DNA from: JAHDCJ01 sp039028895
GTDB taxonomy: Bacteria > Bacteroidota > Bacteroidia > Chitinophagales > Saprospiraceae
Length of the DNA: 64,000 bases
Direction: 5' to 3'
Assembly (NCBI GenBank): GCA_039028895.1
Contig: JBCCHF010000034.1
Coordinates: 1 to 64,000 of the forward strand
The position numbers and the translations under genes are program-made. Below are positions 52,161 to 62,300 of this stretch, in pieces. The stretch's first letter is position 1. Each line of letters opens with the position of its first letter. The notes under the pieces were generated by a model. It was not told the origin of the DNA, did no database searches, and saw nothing but the letters and a program-made list of their open reading frames with translations.

Positions 52161-52712
52161 TTATGCTTTTTGTGGTTCGCCAATCCTGATCATGGCGAAA
52201 ATCGCGTAATTTATTATGTCTTGATAATTACCTGTTAGCCCTTCGCTAATCAGGGTTTTACCCTTATTATCTTCAATTTGCTTGATCCGCATCAATTTCT
52301 GCAGGATTAGATCGGTAAGCGAGCTTATCCGCATTTCACGCCAGGCTTCACCATAATCGTGATTTTTAGCCAGCATAAGTGAAAGTGTAGCGTTAAGATG
52401 TTTTTCGTAAAGCGGCTGTACTTCTTCAATGGTCATTTCCAGGTTAGAATCTTCAGGAAGTTCCATCTGCATCATGGCCATAATTCCATAATTTACCAGG
52501 GCGATGTACTCACCATAAATATTATCAGCTACCTCCTGCTTACCCTTCTCCTCTATGCTCCTTAATCGTTTTGCTTTGATAAAAATTTGATCAGTCAGAG
52601 ATGAAGGACGCAAGATTCTCCATGCTGTACCATAATCTTTTGTTTTTTTAACAAAAATATCCTGGCATTGATCGGCAACTTTTTCTGCTTCAACCTTGGT
52701 TTTCTCGTACAT
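52161..52712 (-). CDS. DUF1599 protein with duplicated domain
   Basis: A 183-aa cytosolic protein of unknown function, first gene of its operon. It consists of two similar halves: KTKDYGTAWRILRPSSLTDQ with KAKRLRSIEEKGKQEVADN in the first (about 1-85), and KNHDYGEAWREMRISSLTDL with KLMRIKQIEDNKGKTLISEG in the second (about 95-180). Each half contains a KxxDYGxAW motif and an NY-type end (ALVNYGIMAMMQ, DIINYAIFAMIR). The DUF1599 family resembles nucleotide pyrophosphohydrolase-type all-helical folds. It lies divergent from folP, a gene order common in Bacteroidota. Promoter with TATCTTTG lies 27 nt upstream. Confidence 0.9.
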   Translation of the reverse strand: MYEKTKVEAEKVADQCQDIFVKKTKDYGTAWRILRPSSLTDQIFIKAKRLRSIEEKGKQEVADNIYGEYIALVNYGIMAMMQMELPEDSNLEMTIEEVQPLYEKHLNATLSLMLAKNHDYGEAWREMRISSLTDLILQKLMRIKQIEDNKGKTLISEGLTGNYQDIINYAIFAMIRIGEPQKA

Positions 52713-52738
52713 CCTGAGTCATAATTTTTCTATGGCGA

Positions 52739-52746
52739 CAAAGATA
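52739..52746 (-). promoter_or_regulatory. Promoter -7 box TATCTTTG of the DUF1599 operon
   Basis: TATCTTTG on the minus strand with a TTG at 52767-52769 at a spacing of 20 nt, so both parts of the Bacteroidota promoter are present. The leader to the ATG at 52712 would be about 20 nt. Confidence 0.65.
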
Positions 52747-52813
52747 AACAACTGCAATTATTTTTTCAACTAAAGGATTAGTTAATATTTTCTTACCAAT
52801 TCTTGAAACTAAA

Positions 52814-52821
52814 TAGATTTG
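52814..52821 (+). promoter_or_regulatory. Promoter -7 box TAGATTTG of folP
   Basis: TAGATTTG 21 nt before the folP ATG at 52842. The -33 side is a T-rich stretch around 52786. The 129-nt gap therefore carries two divergent promoters. Confidence 0.5.
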
Positions 52822-52841
52822 TATCTTAAAGCAGATTTATT

Positions 52842-53690
52842 ATGAGCATATTTCTTCGAAAATTTACCTTAAACTGCAGAGGGCAGTTGCTTGACCTGTC
52901 TTCTCCGAAGGTTATGGGCATCCTAAACCTGACCCCAGACTCCTTCCACGATGGTGGGCGTTACCACCAGATTGACCATGCATTGCGACAAGCTGAAAAA
53001 ATGCTTGAAGAGGGCGTTGCCATAATTGATATTGGCGGCATGTCTTCCAGGCCAGGTGCAGAGCTGATCTCTGTCGACGAAGAGCTAGCAAGAGTTTTGC
53101 CTGTTCTGGACAAAATTATTGACACATTCCCTGAAGCAATAATATCTATTGACACCATTAGGAGTGAAGTTGCCACACGATCACTTGAGATCGGCGCTCA
53201 TATTATTAATGATATTTCTGCTGGAAAGTTTGATCAGGAATTATTTAAAATTGTAGCTAAATTCCAAGCCCCTTATATACTTATGCATATGCAAGGTCGG
53301 CCTAATGACATGCAGGCAAAACCCGATTATACAGAGGTTGTAACAGACCTGGTTGATTTTTTTGTCCAAAAAATTAGAACCCTAAGGCAATTGGGGGTAA
53401 AGGACATAATTATTGACCCTGGTTTTGGTTTTGGGAAAACTGTTGCCCATAATTTCACAATACTTCAAAACCTAAATGCGTTTTCTATTTTGAACCTCCC
53501 GATTCTTGCAGGAGTTTCAAGGAAATCTATGATTTGCAAAGTTTTAAGGGTGAAACCTGAAGAGGCATTAAACGGCACTACCGCGCTTCATATGGCTGCT
53601 TTAATCAATGGAGCTTCAATTTTAAGAGCTCATGATGTTAAGGAAGCAAATGAAACCATAAGTCTTTGGCGACATCTGGAAAACCCATAA
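52842..53690 (+). CDS. folP: Dihydropteroate synthase
   Basis: Joins p-aminobenzoate with hydroxymethyl-dihydropterin diphosphate in folate synthesis; the target of sulfonamides. 282 aa. The TIM-barrel motifs are all present: MGILNLTPDSFHDGGRYHQ near residue 25, IDIGGMSSRPGAELI near 62, ISIDTIRSEVATRSLEIGAH near 102, IINDISAGKFD near 125, YILMHMQGRPNDMQ near 146, IIDPGFGFGKTVAHNF near 190 and LAGVSRKSMICKVL near 222. Divergent from the DUF1599 gene. The gene ends where the DUF2461 gene begins (start 48 nt on). Ordinary enzyme. Confidence 0.98.
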   Translation: MSIFLRKFTLNCRGQLLDLSSPKVMGILNLTPDSFHDGGRYHQIDHALRQAEKMLEEGVAIIDIGGMSSRPGAELISVDEELARVLPVLDKIIDTFPEAIISIDTIRSEVATRSLEIGAHIINDISAGKFDQELFKIVAKFQAPYILMHMQGRPNDMQAKPDYTEVVTDLVDFFVQKIRTLRQLGVKDIIIDPGFGFGKTVAHNFTILQNLNAFSILNLPILAGVSRKSMICKVLRVKPEEALNGTTALHMAALINGASILRAHDVKEANETISLWRHLENP

Positions 53691-53737
53691 TAATTTTTTC
53701 TATTTTACAATTTGTTTCCAAAAATCTAAGCTTAACC

Positions 53738-54406
53738 ATGTCTTATTTCACAAATGATTTTTTGAATTTCTTTAAAGAGCTGTCAGCCAATAATAATCGC
53801 GAATGGTTCAAAGAGAACAAAAAGCGATATGAGGCGGCTGTAAAGGAACCTTTTCACAAATTCATCGTAGACGTAATAGACAGTGTGCATGGACAAGATA
53901 CTTCTGTGATGATAACAGCAAAAGATGCTATTTTCAGAATTTATAGGGATGTCAGGTTTTCAAAAGATAAATCACCATACAAAAATCACTGTTCGGCTGT
54001 GGTTTCGCCAGGTGGAAGAAAGGACAAAACCAACCCGGGCCTTTATTTGCAAATAAACCATGAAGCGCTAAAGATTTTTGGAGGGGTGTATTATTGTGAT
54101 AAAGATCAGTTACGTAATATTAGAAGTGAAATAGCAGCTAACCCGAAAGCATTCGAAAAAGTATTGAATGATAAAGCATTTGTTGAAAAATATGGAGGAT
54201 TGCATGGTGAGACAAACAAGCGACTTCCCTCGGAATTTGTAGGACCCGCACAATCACAACCATTAATTTTTAATAAACAGTTCTACTATTTCGCCGATCT
54301 GCCTGCTGAAACTTTACTTGATGAGCATCTTTTAGATACTGTAATGACGTACTACAATGCTGGAAAACCAATGAAAAATTTTCTGTCAACAGCTTTGCAT
54401 GGATGA
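53738..54406 (+). CDS. DUF2461 protein
   Basis: A 222-aa protein in the DUF2461 group (TIGR02453-like), function unknown. Seen: NFFKELSANNNREWFKENKK near the start and the basic motif FRIYRDVRFSKDKSPYKNHC near residues 68-85. GLYLQINHEALKIFGGVYY near 105 and PLIFNKQFYYFADLPAE near 165 complete the family pattern. The frame extends to 53666 but those 24 residues overlap the end of folP; the ATG at 53738 starts the conserved part (MSYFTNDFLNFFKEL). No signal peptide; cytosolic. Likely co-transcribed with folP. Confidence 0.88.
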   Translation: MSYFTNDFLNFFKELSANNNREWFKENKKRYEAAVKEPFHKFIVDVIDSVHGQDTSVMITAKDAIFRIYRDVRFSKDKSPYKNHCSAVVSPGGRKDKTNPGLYLQINHEALKIFGGVYYCDKDQLRNIRSEIAANPKAFEKVLNDKAFVEKYGGLHGETNKRLPSEFVGPAQSQPLIFNKQFYYFADLPAETLLDEHLLDTVMTYYNAGKPMKNFLSTALHG

Positions 54407-54474
54407 ACAAACTAAAAGGCAAAAGCAATTTGGCAACTTAAGAAACCAGACTCAAAAATAGCAAACCAATTAGC

Positions 54475-55134
54475 ATGATCCGAATATTTACTGTTCTTCT
54501 TCTGCCCCTGTTAATCCTATCATCAATCAATGTAGCGGAAGCTCAAAGGCGTCCCTATGACCCTGAAGCAGTGACGATCGGATTACGGTTTAATGGAAGT
54601 ACAACACTAGCTTATGACGAAGATCCACTATTTGTACTTCATCCTGATACGGGCGATTCTACTTTGGTGACTTCCCCATCTACTAGGATAGGCTTTAGTG
54701 GAGGTTTCTGGTTTCGGTTCCCCCTTTATCCGTTTTACCTTCAGCCAGAACTTCTAGTTTCAGCTCATAAAGCGAAATATGAGTATGCATCTACTGGTCA
54801 GACTTTTTATGAGACCCTGGTTTGGCAAATCGAGGTCCCGCTGGCGATTGGTGTCAAGGTTGGACCGATTAGAGGACAAGCAGGGGTTGTACCAACCATT
54901 TTTGTTGGCCGGGGCTCACTCAAGGATATTGAAACCTTTGACAAAATATGGGACACCGCTACTATCAACTATCAATTAGGTGTTGGAATTGATATTGGTC
55001 GTCGTCTTGTTGTAGATGGCAGACTGGAAGGTCCGCTTGGCCTTTATAGAGATCCTGTTGTTGTAGGTGATTCTGTGGAAACATTTATTTACAAGGCGCG
55101 CAAAATCGTAGTTGGTATAGGGTTTGTTTTCTGA
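54475..55134 (+). CDS. Outer-membrane beta-barrel protein, PorT-like
   Basis: A 219-aa exported protein with signal peptide (1-23, ending AEAQ) and a predicted small beta barrel: alternating strands such as VTIGLRFNGSTTLAY, GFSGGFWFRFPLYPFYLQPE, VPLAIGVKVGPIRGQAGV and the ending RKIVVGIGFVF with terminal Phe, the usual insertion signal for the outer membrane. It resembles small porin-family or PorT-type proteins of Bacteroidota. No known ligand. The downstream gap of 76 nt to the CotH pair leaves open whether it is co-transcribed. Confidence 0.75.
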   Translation: MIRIFTVLLLPLLILSSINVAEAQRRPYDPEAVTIGLRFNGSTTLAYDEDPLFVLHPDTGDSTLVTSPSTRIGFSGGFWFRFPLYPFYLQPELLVSAHKAKYEYASTGQTFYETLVWQIEVPLAIGVKVGPIRGQAGVVPTIFVGRGSLKDIETFDKIWDTATINYQLGVGIDIGRRLVVDGRLEGPLGLYRDPVVVGDSVETFIYKARKIVVGIGFVF

Positions 55135-55210
55135 GCAATAAGTCCTTATTTTCACGACTTAATTATTTGATTTCAAACCCCAAATCTTTTATCCTAAGCT
55201 ACGTATCCCT

Positions 55211-56806
55211 ATGAAGTTAAAGCCTTTCTTTTTTGGAATGATGCTGATTCTGTTCAGCACACAGTCTTCTTTTGCCCAAGATTTTTACGACATCAACACA
55301 ATCCAGGAAATCAGGATTGAATTCAAAGACCCTGATTGGCGCTACACTTTGGACTCATTGAAAATCTCAACAGATGGTGAACGTGTAAAAGCAGATGTTA
55401 TTATTAATGGAATCCGATATAACGATGCAGGCGTCCGTTACAGAGGCAGCAGCTCTTATGTTTACGCAGGATCAAAAAACCCATTTAACATTAAGTTGAA
55501 TCACACCGACAAATCTCAGATCCATGATGGTGTTACTACATTAAAGTTGTCTAATAACTCTTCAGATCCAACTTATGTCAGAGAAGTATTAGCATATTCA
55601 ATTGCCAGAAAATATGTACCTGCCCCTAAAGCCAATTTTGCTGCTGTTTACATTAATGGCAAATTCGAAGGCCTGTACACAAACATAGAATCTGTAGGTA
55701 GCAAATTCCTGAAAAAAAGATACGGTTCATCCGATAATGCATTTTACAAATGTACACCTTATATCGACGGTTCAGATCCATCTGGGTGTCTCAAGGGCGT
55801 GTTTGCTGCTCTTGTTTACCAGGGTGATGGTCCTAAATGTTATACCGGTATTTATGAAGATAAAAATGAATCAGGCTACGAAGCTCTTATCTCTCTGGTT
55901 AAAGCATTAAAAGACAATCCGTCCGAATTAGAGGCAATCCTTGATGTTAACGAAACACTCTGGATGCATGCCTTCAATAATGCATTGGTTAACCTGAGTA
56001 GCTATTCCGGAAAATTCAGCCATAACTACTACATCTATCAGGATGATGAAGGCCGCTTCCACCCGATTTTATGGGATCTGAATTTAAGCTTTGGCACCTT
56101 CAAAAATACAGGGATCGGCTTTTCCTTAAATCTCGATCAACTGCATACCATGGACCCGCTATTGCATAAAGGTAATTCTGAAAAGCCGCTTATTTCTGCA
56201 TTACTGCAAAACAAACGTTACGAAAAGATATATCTGGCGCATCTAAGAACCATTCTAAGGGAAAACTTCAGGAACCAGGAATACCTGGAAACAGCTAATA
56301 AGTTAAGAGATTTAATTGCACCATATATTAGAAAGGATTGGAATACCTATTTCGAATACTGGCAATTTGAGGAAAGCTTCGACCAAACAATCAATGAAGG
56401 TACTGAAGACATTCCTGGCCTTGCTGCTTTTATGACTCAAAGAACAAATTTTCTGAGAAAGCACCCATCTCTTCTTTACCTCTACCCCACTGTAGAATTG
56501 CTAAAAGATGAGATTACAATAAATGCCGATAACTCAGCAACTATCAAAACAAGGGTCAAAAATCGGCCAACTTCTCTTATCATTTATTATAGAAACAAAG
56601 GTGACCTCAAGTACAAATCTGTTGCCGCATTCGATGATGGAAAACATGAAGATGGCAAGAAAAAGGATGGTGTCTGGGCTGCTAAAATTCCGCTCAAGCA
56701 AGGTCAGACCGTTGAGTACTATTTTATGGCTGAAAATAAAGGGGCTATCAGGTTCGAGCCGCAAAACTATTACGTAGCACCACTCAACCTAATTGTCAAA
56801 GAATAA
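55211..56806 (+). CDS. Secreted CotH-family kinase-like protein (first of tandem)
   Basis: A 531-aa exported protein with a signal peptide (1-23, ending FAQ). The CotH domain spans about 30-430: IRIEFKDPDWRYTLDSLK, RYRGSSSYVYAGSKNPFNIK, TLKLSNNSSDPTYVREVLAY, FEGLYTNIESVG, a cysteine-containing insert (FYKCTP, SGCLKG and KCYTG), and ILWDLNLSFGTF with the DFG-like Asp. The C-terminal 90 residues form an Ig-like beta domain (SLIIYYRNKGDLKYKSV, VEYYFMAENKGAI). No T9SS tail, so it may stay periplasmic. Followed 19 nt later by a paralogue with the same plan. Confidence 0.87.
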   Translation: MKLKPFFFGMMLILFSTQSSFAQDFYDINTIQEIRIEFKDPDWRYTLDSLKISTDGERVKADVIINGIRYNDAGVRYRGSSSYVYAGSKNPFNIKLNHTDKSQIHDGVTTLKLSNNSSDPTYVREVLAYSIARKYVPAPKANFAAVYINGKFEGLYTNIESVGSKFLKKRYGSSDNAFYKCTPYIDGSDPSGCLKGVFAALVYQGDGPKCYTGIYEDKNESGYEALISLVKALKDNPSELEAILDVNETLWMHAFNNALVNLSSYSGKFSHNYYIYQDDEGRFHPILWDLNLSFGTFKNTGIGFSLNLDQLHTMDPLLHKGNSEKPLISALLQNKRYEKIYLAHLRTILRENFRNQEYLETANKLRDLIAPYIRKDWNTYFEYWQFEESFDQTINEGTEDIPGLAAFMTQRTNFLRKHPSLLYLYPTVELLKDEITINADNSATIKTRVKNRPTSLIIYYRNKGDLKYKSVAAFDDGKHEDGKKKDGVWAAKIPLKQGQTVEYYFMAENKGAIRFEPQNYYVAPLNLIVKE

Positions 56807-56824
56807 CTCAAAGCCCACTAAACG

Positions 56825-58423
56825 GTGAAAAGAATAATTTCCCTGTTGTTAATATTGTTTTTTGCCTTTAAGGTCAATGGGCAAGTTCAGGATTTGTATA
56901 GCCTTGATAGCATCCAGGAAATCAGGATAAAGTTTGCTGATGAGGACTGGCATTATGCCCTTGATTCCCTGAAACAGGCTGGAAGCAGTGAAAGGTTAAT
57001 TGCTCTGGAGTGTAGCTTAAACGGTATCAGGTTTGACAGCATTGGGGTGAGGTATAAAGGGAATAGCTCTTACAATAACATCGCCGATCAGGGCTTATCC
57101 AAATTACCGTTCAACATAAAGCTCAATTCTGTAAAAAAGGCACAGAATTATCAGGGTTTCACAACTTTGAAACTATCTAATGGATTTAGAGACCCGAGCT
57201 TTTTAAGAGAAGTCATTTCTTATGAATTTCTAAGGAACTACCTACCTGCTCCACAGGCAAATTTTATAAAAGTTTACGTCAATGGCACTTATCTTGGATT
57301 ATATACCAGCGTGGAGTCATTAAACAAAACCTTTTTGCGAAAAACCTATGGGACTGCAAATGGGAATTTCTTCAAATGTGACCCTAACTTCCATGCCCAG
57401 GATTTGCCTGATTGTTTGCCTGGAGAAAAGTCTTCATTGCAATACCTGGGAAATGATAGCACCTGTTATTTCAGTAAATATGAAAGAAAATCTGAGTTCC
57501 CTGATGACTGGGAACAATTGATCCGTCTAACCCGGAGGCTCAATCACCAACCCGAAAAATTAGAAGATATCCTCAATATCAATGAGGTACTCTGGATGTT
57601 AGCTTATAATAATGTGATGGTGAATCTTGACAGTTATTCCGGTCGGCTTTGTCACAACTATTACTTATTCAGAGATAGTACCGGGCAGTTCAGGCCGCTT
57701 ATCTGGGACCTAAACATGTCTGTTGGAGGCTTCCCGTTTGCAGGCAGAGGCCGGTCCTTAAGTTCCAAAGACATGCAGGAGCTTAATCCGCTTTTGCATT
57801 ATAAGACCAAGGAAAGACCACTCATTTCAAAAATTCTTCAAAACGGGACTTATCGTAAAATGTACATTGACCACATCCGCCAGATTGCTGTTGATCTTGA
57901 AAAGTACGTTTATGAAGATGAGCGCCCTGCTAAAATCCAGGCTTCAATTTTGGAAGAGGTCGCTAATGATCAAAATAAGTTTTATACCAACCAGGCCTTC
58001 AAAAACAACCTTTTCTCTTCTGTGCCTGCAGGAAATATTAAGATAATCGGAATAAAGGAGCTTATTGACCAAAGGCTATCTTTTTTAAAAGATCACCCTT
58101 TATTGCAATACGCGCCATCTACAATATTGCAAAATGTAGAACACAAACAATCTGACAATGAATTGGTGATCAAAATCAAAGCCAACCCTGCTGCAAGTGT
58201 TTATTTGTTTTACAGGCAGGATCCTGCCCAGGCATTTTTACATCAAAAGTTACATGATGATGGCCAATATGGAGATGAGAATGTTGGTGATGGCATTTTT
58301 ACTCTTCGCCTGGAAAATGTAGATGGAATGTTCGACTATTATGTATTTGGAGAAACCGAACAGGCAGGTACTTTCCTTCCAGCACGTTCTCCTGCAGAAC
58401 TATATTCCATAACGATAGAATAA
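56825..58423 (+). CDS. Secreted CotH-family kinase-like protein (second of tandem)
   Basis: A 532-aa paralogue of the preceding protein, with start GTG at 56825 (no ATG is near). Signal peptide (1-19, ending VNG). Matching motifs: IRIKFADEDWHYALDSLK, GVRYKGNSSYNNI, TTLKLSNGFRDPSFLREVIS, YLGLYTSVESLNKTFLRK, the cysteine insert (FFKCDP, PDCLPG, STCYF) and LIWDLNMSVGGFP with the metal-type Asp. The C-terminal Ig-like domain is kept (ASVYLFYRQDPAQAF, DYYVFGETEQAG). Same operon as the first; the 19-nt gap suggests coupling. Kinase activity is an inference from the family; neither substrate nor nucleotide is known. Confidence 0.87.
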   Translation: MKRIISLLLILFFAFKVNGQVQDLYSLDSIQEIRIKFADEDWHYALDSLKQAGSSERLIALECSLNGIRFDSIGVRYKGNSSYNNIADQGLSKLPFNIKLNSVKKAQNYQGFTTLKLSNGFRDPSFLREVISYEFLRNYLPAPQANFIKVYVNGTYLGLYTSVESLNKTFLRKTYGTANGNFFKCDPNFHAQDLPDCLPGEKSSLQYLGNDSTCYFSKYERKSEFPDDWEQLIRLTRRLNHQPEKLEDILNINEVLWMLAYNNVMVNLDSYSGRLCHNYYLFRDSTGQFRPLIWDLNMSVGGFPFAGRGRSLSSKDMQELNPLLHYKTKERPLISKILQNGTYRKMYIDHIRQIAVDLEKYVYEDERPAKIQASILEEVANDQNKFYTNQAFKNNLFSSVPAGNIKIIGIKELIDQRLSFLKDHPLLQYAPSTILQNVEHKQSDNELVIKIKANPAASVYLFYRQDPAQAFLHQKLHDDGQYGDENVGDGIFTLRLENVDGMFDYYVFGETEQAGTFLPARSPAELYSITIE

Positions 58424-58431
58424 CAATCCGA

Positions 58432-59205
58432 CTATTTCCTCTCTCCTAGCCCAGTAAGTCGCTTTTCCACTTTAAAGATTTGCCTGACTTCAGTTGCCTG
58501 AATAACTACCGGATCGTGCTCAATAAAGTTATCAGAGATTAGTTTCAAATGAGATAGTTTACCAGACTCGTTATAAATTCTTCGCAACCTTTTTACTCTA
58601 ATCGAGTTTTCAGTTACAAGAGCGTAAATTTCATTTTCTTCGACTTCATTTAAAGATGATAATGCAACGCAGATGACCATGTCGCCATGACAAACAGTTG
58701 GTGTCATTGAATTACCTGCAATATTGAAAGCAACAAAATCACCCTGAAGCCCGGGAATGTGGAACAACTCGTTGTGTTCGCCCGTTTCCATATACAAAGC
58801 ATCGCTGGCAAAGGCCTTGATATTTGTAAAAAGGATATTTGAAAGTTTTGACCCTTCAGGCTTTTGTGAGTTTCCAACTTTGGCTTTTTCTTTTGTCTTA
58901 TGATTTATAAATGCTCCATTAAAGGTGGGTCCGGTTACCTGGAAAGGGTTACCAACCCCCTGGAACATAAAAGCTTCATTGATCCCGTATTCCTGACATA
59001 ACCTTTTTGCTTGAGCATAGGTAATCTTCCGGTTGCCCTGAAGATATTTGTCAATAATATGACCTTTGGTTTTTAATTTTCTTGCAAAAGCTGATTTACT
59101 TAGCTTTCTATGGTTTTTTACAATCTTTCCGTGAATTGTAAGTAACCTGAAAACAGTTTTAAATCTATTGTTGAGTTCAATTCTATCAGAGTGAACATGA
59201 ATCAT
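58432..59205 (-). CDS. S24-family HTH transcriptional regulator
   Basis: A 257-aa LexA/CI-like repressor. The N-terminal helix-turn-helix (about 25-85) has SKSAFARKLKTKGHIIDKYL and the KITYAQAKRLCQEYGINEAF helix. The C-terminal S24 peptidase domain shows the catalytic Ser in IAGNSMTPTVCHGDMVICV near 175 and a Lys in NSIRVKRLRRIYNE near 215. No Ala-Gly or Cys-Gly cleavage pair stands in the expected place (KAFASDALYMETGE), so self-cleavage is doubtful. An imperfect dyad upstream (59238-59260) may be its operator and lies in the shared gap with the M36 peptidase gene. Regulation of that gene is possible. Confidence 0.85.
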   Translation of the reverse strand: MIHVHSDRIELNNRFKTVFRLLTIHGKIVKNHRKLSKSAFARKLKTKGHIIDKYLQGNRKITYAQAKRLCQEYGINEAFMFQGVGNPFQVTGPTFNGAFINHKTKEKAKVGNSQKPEGSKLSNILFTNIKAFASDALYMETGEHNELFHIPGLQGDFVAFNIAGNSMTPTVCHGDMVICVALSSLNEVEENEIYALVTENSIRVKRLRRIYNESGKLSHLKLISDNFIEHDPVVIQATEVRQIFKVEKRLTGLGERK

Positions 59206-59237
59206 GTAGATGTTTTTATTGCGTTGATTTTACAATT

Positions 59238-59260
59238 TAATCACTAATATAGTTAGATTA
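59238..59260. promoter_or_regulatory. Imperfect dyad between the S24 regulator and the M36 gene
   Basis: TAATCACTAA at the left and TTAGATTA at the right form an imperfect inverted repeat over 23 bp, within the 132-nt divergent gap. It is a candidate operator of the adjacent S24 regulator. AT-rich context makes chance symmetry possible. Confidence 0.35.
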
Positions 59261-59337
59261 TTTACTTTTTTCACTTTTTTGATTACAATTAATTAATTTT
59301 TTCCTCCGATATTTGCCCTATCAAATCAGGTACAGCT

Positions 59338-62300
59338 ATGAACTTTTATCAAGTATTAAAGATTCAATTCATTTTGATCTTTTTTTCCATTCTTTCATTC
59401 AATTTCTCACAAGCTCAAGATCTTGATCGGTTAGTCTGGGATCACATTGAAGCAACTTCTGATTATTATGGCTTAAGCGAGGCAGATCTTTTCAGCTGGA
59501 AACCTTTTGGTCAGTATGAAAGTCAACATAACGGGCTACACCACTATTTTTTCAGACAGGTCCATAATGGAATTGATGTCCATAATGCAGACATCAATGT
59601 GAACATAAAATCGGATGGCCGTATCATTTTTATGAGGAATCAGTTTTTCCCTCAAATGGCCCAAAGGAATCTCCCTAGCAGCCCTTCCATTTCACATGAA
59701 GAGGCAATAAATCTTGCTGCACAATATTTGACCCTTACACCTCCACAATCTTTAGAACCAATAGAAGTATCGAACGACCCTGATCAATATATGCTGTTCA
59801 ACAACAATCAATTATCGGTTGATCCAATCCCGGTTAAATTGAGTTATTATCCTAAATCTCGTAAAGAACTGGCATTGTGCTGGCAAATACGCATCCACAC
59901 CTTGGATAGAGAAAATTGGTGGACAATTTGGCTCGACGCCACTACAGGTGAATATATTGATCGAGAGAACTGGGTAACACACTGCGTTTTTCATACGGAA
60001 GATGCAATTTGCACTGATCATATTGACAACAATCATACAATTAGCAGTAATCATACAAAGTTTGGGTACAAACGATTCCCAAAAAACAATGCAGGACCAA
60101 ATGAGTATGAAGTATATGCTGTCCCTGTCGAAAGTCCAAGTCATGGCGGTCGGTCAATAGTCTCTAATCCTGCTGCCCAGGCCTCTAATGCCTCTCCTTT
60201 TGGTTGGCATGACACAAATGGAATTGCTGGAGCAGATTTCACTATAACCCGTGGAAATAATGTCCATGCTTACCAGGACAGGAATGATGCTGATTCAGAT
60301 TCAAATGATGAACCTGATGGAGGACCAACACTTGATTTCACAGGATTCCCTTTAGATTTATCTTTAGCCCCCATCAATTATGTTGATGCCGCAGTCATTA
60401 ATCTCTTTTACTGGTGCAATATTATGCATGACGTTTGGTATCAATATGGCTTTGATGAATCAGCTGGAAACTTTCAATCTATGAACTACGGGAGTAATGG
60501 TATCGGCGGTGATTATATAAGAGCAGAAGCTCAGGATGCTGCAGACCTTGGAACAAGAAATAATGCAAATTTTTCCAGCGGTCCTGATGGTTCCTTTGCC
60601 AGAATACAAATGTACCTATGGTCCGCCCCACCAAGTCCAAATATCTTTACTGTTAATTCTCCAGGGTCAGTTTCCGGTTCCTACACAGCAATAGAAGCCG
60701 CTTTTGGTTCTGGGCTCAATGTAACACCAATAATCGGTAATCTTGTTGAAGTATCCGATGGAACAGGATCACCTACACTTGGATGCAATGCACTGACTAA
60801 TGGTGCAGCTATTAGTGGGAACATTGCGTTAATTGATCGTGGAACCTGCGAATTCGGAACAAAAGTCTTAAATGCTGAAAATGCTGGAGCCATAGCTGCT
60901 GTAGTTTGTAATAATGTAGGTGGCGGCCCTATTACAATGGGTCCTGGCGCTAATGGCAACCTGGTGACCATACCGTCAATAATGATTTCGATGGGCGATT
61001 GTGCAACTATCAGAGCACAGTTACCCGGTGTCAATGTTACCCTTGTTAATAGTGGTTCCGCCCCAGAGCGCGATGGTGACCTCGACAATGGTATTATCGC
61101 ACATGAATATGGCCACGGTATATCTAATCGACTTACCGGTGGTCCTGAAGCCATTTGTCTAGGCAACGAAGAACAAATGGGCGAAGGATGGAGTGATTGG
61201 TTTGGACTAATGATGACCTTGGAGGCAGGGGATGTAGAAACAGACCCCCGAGGAATGGGGACTTACGCCATTGGAGAAGGTGTTACTGGCACAGGCATTC
61301 GGCCAGCGCCATATAGCACAGACTTTGCGCTTAACAACTACGATTATTCTGATCTTGGAAATGGCGAAATTTCAGTTCCTCATGGTGTAGGATTTATCTG
61401 GGCTACAATGCTATGGGATCTTACCTGGGCATTAATCGATGTCTATGGTTTTGACCCGAATCTATATACAGGTGTAGGAGGAAACAATTTTGCCATGCAG
61501 CTGGTCATGGATGGCATGAAAATCCAGGGTTGTAGTCCGGGTTTTGTTGACGGCAGAGATGCTATTCTGGCAGCCGATGTTGCTAACTACGATGGCATCC
61601 ACGAATGCCTAATCTGGGAAGTATTTGCGACCCGGGGTTTAGGATTTAGTGCAAGCCAAGGTGACGCTAATAGTCGTTCTGACGGAACAGCCGCATTTGA
61701 CCTGCCACCGGGTCTGACCGGATTAAGTCTTGTGAAAAGTGTGGACTTTTCTGAAGTTCCCGTAGGCGGAACATTAACTTATGCGCTACAGGCCAGAAAC
61801 CTTTGCGAAACCAATACTTCAGTTTCAATTACAGATGTGTTGCCTTCCAATTTGACATATGTAGCTAATTCCGCATCCGGAGGTGGAAGTGAAGCTGGTG
61901 GTACAGTATCATATCCAGTCATCCCTTCTCTGGCTCCAAGCTCGACCTCTTCGCTGCTTTTCTTCCAGGGAACTGTTGATGTTGGTTCTTATTTTCCACC
62001 TAATATTCTGTTAAGTGATGACATAGAAGGCGGTCCTGTCAACTGGAATACCGCAGGAAGCACCGGTGCCGGGACATGGGTAATATCAGGCACTAATCCT
62101 AATAGCGGCAGTTCCGCAGCCTACGCTCAAGATTTCGCAACCCAATCCGACCAGTTACTAACCTTAAATGTAGCAATCCCCTTAACTGGTCTTACCACAT
62201 TAACCTTCCAAAACTACTATGATACAGAAGTGACATGGGATGGAGGTGTTGTTGAAATTTCAACAGATAATGGCACTACATGGGAAGATCTGGGTCCTTC

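Noticed and set aside
60681..61166. Antisense open frame (161 codons) in the M36 gene
   Set aside because: Low-complexity reading of the Gly/Asn-rich coding strand, with no start context.
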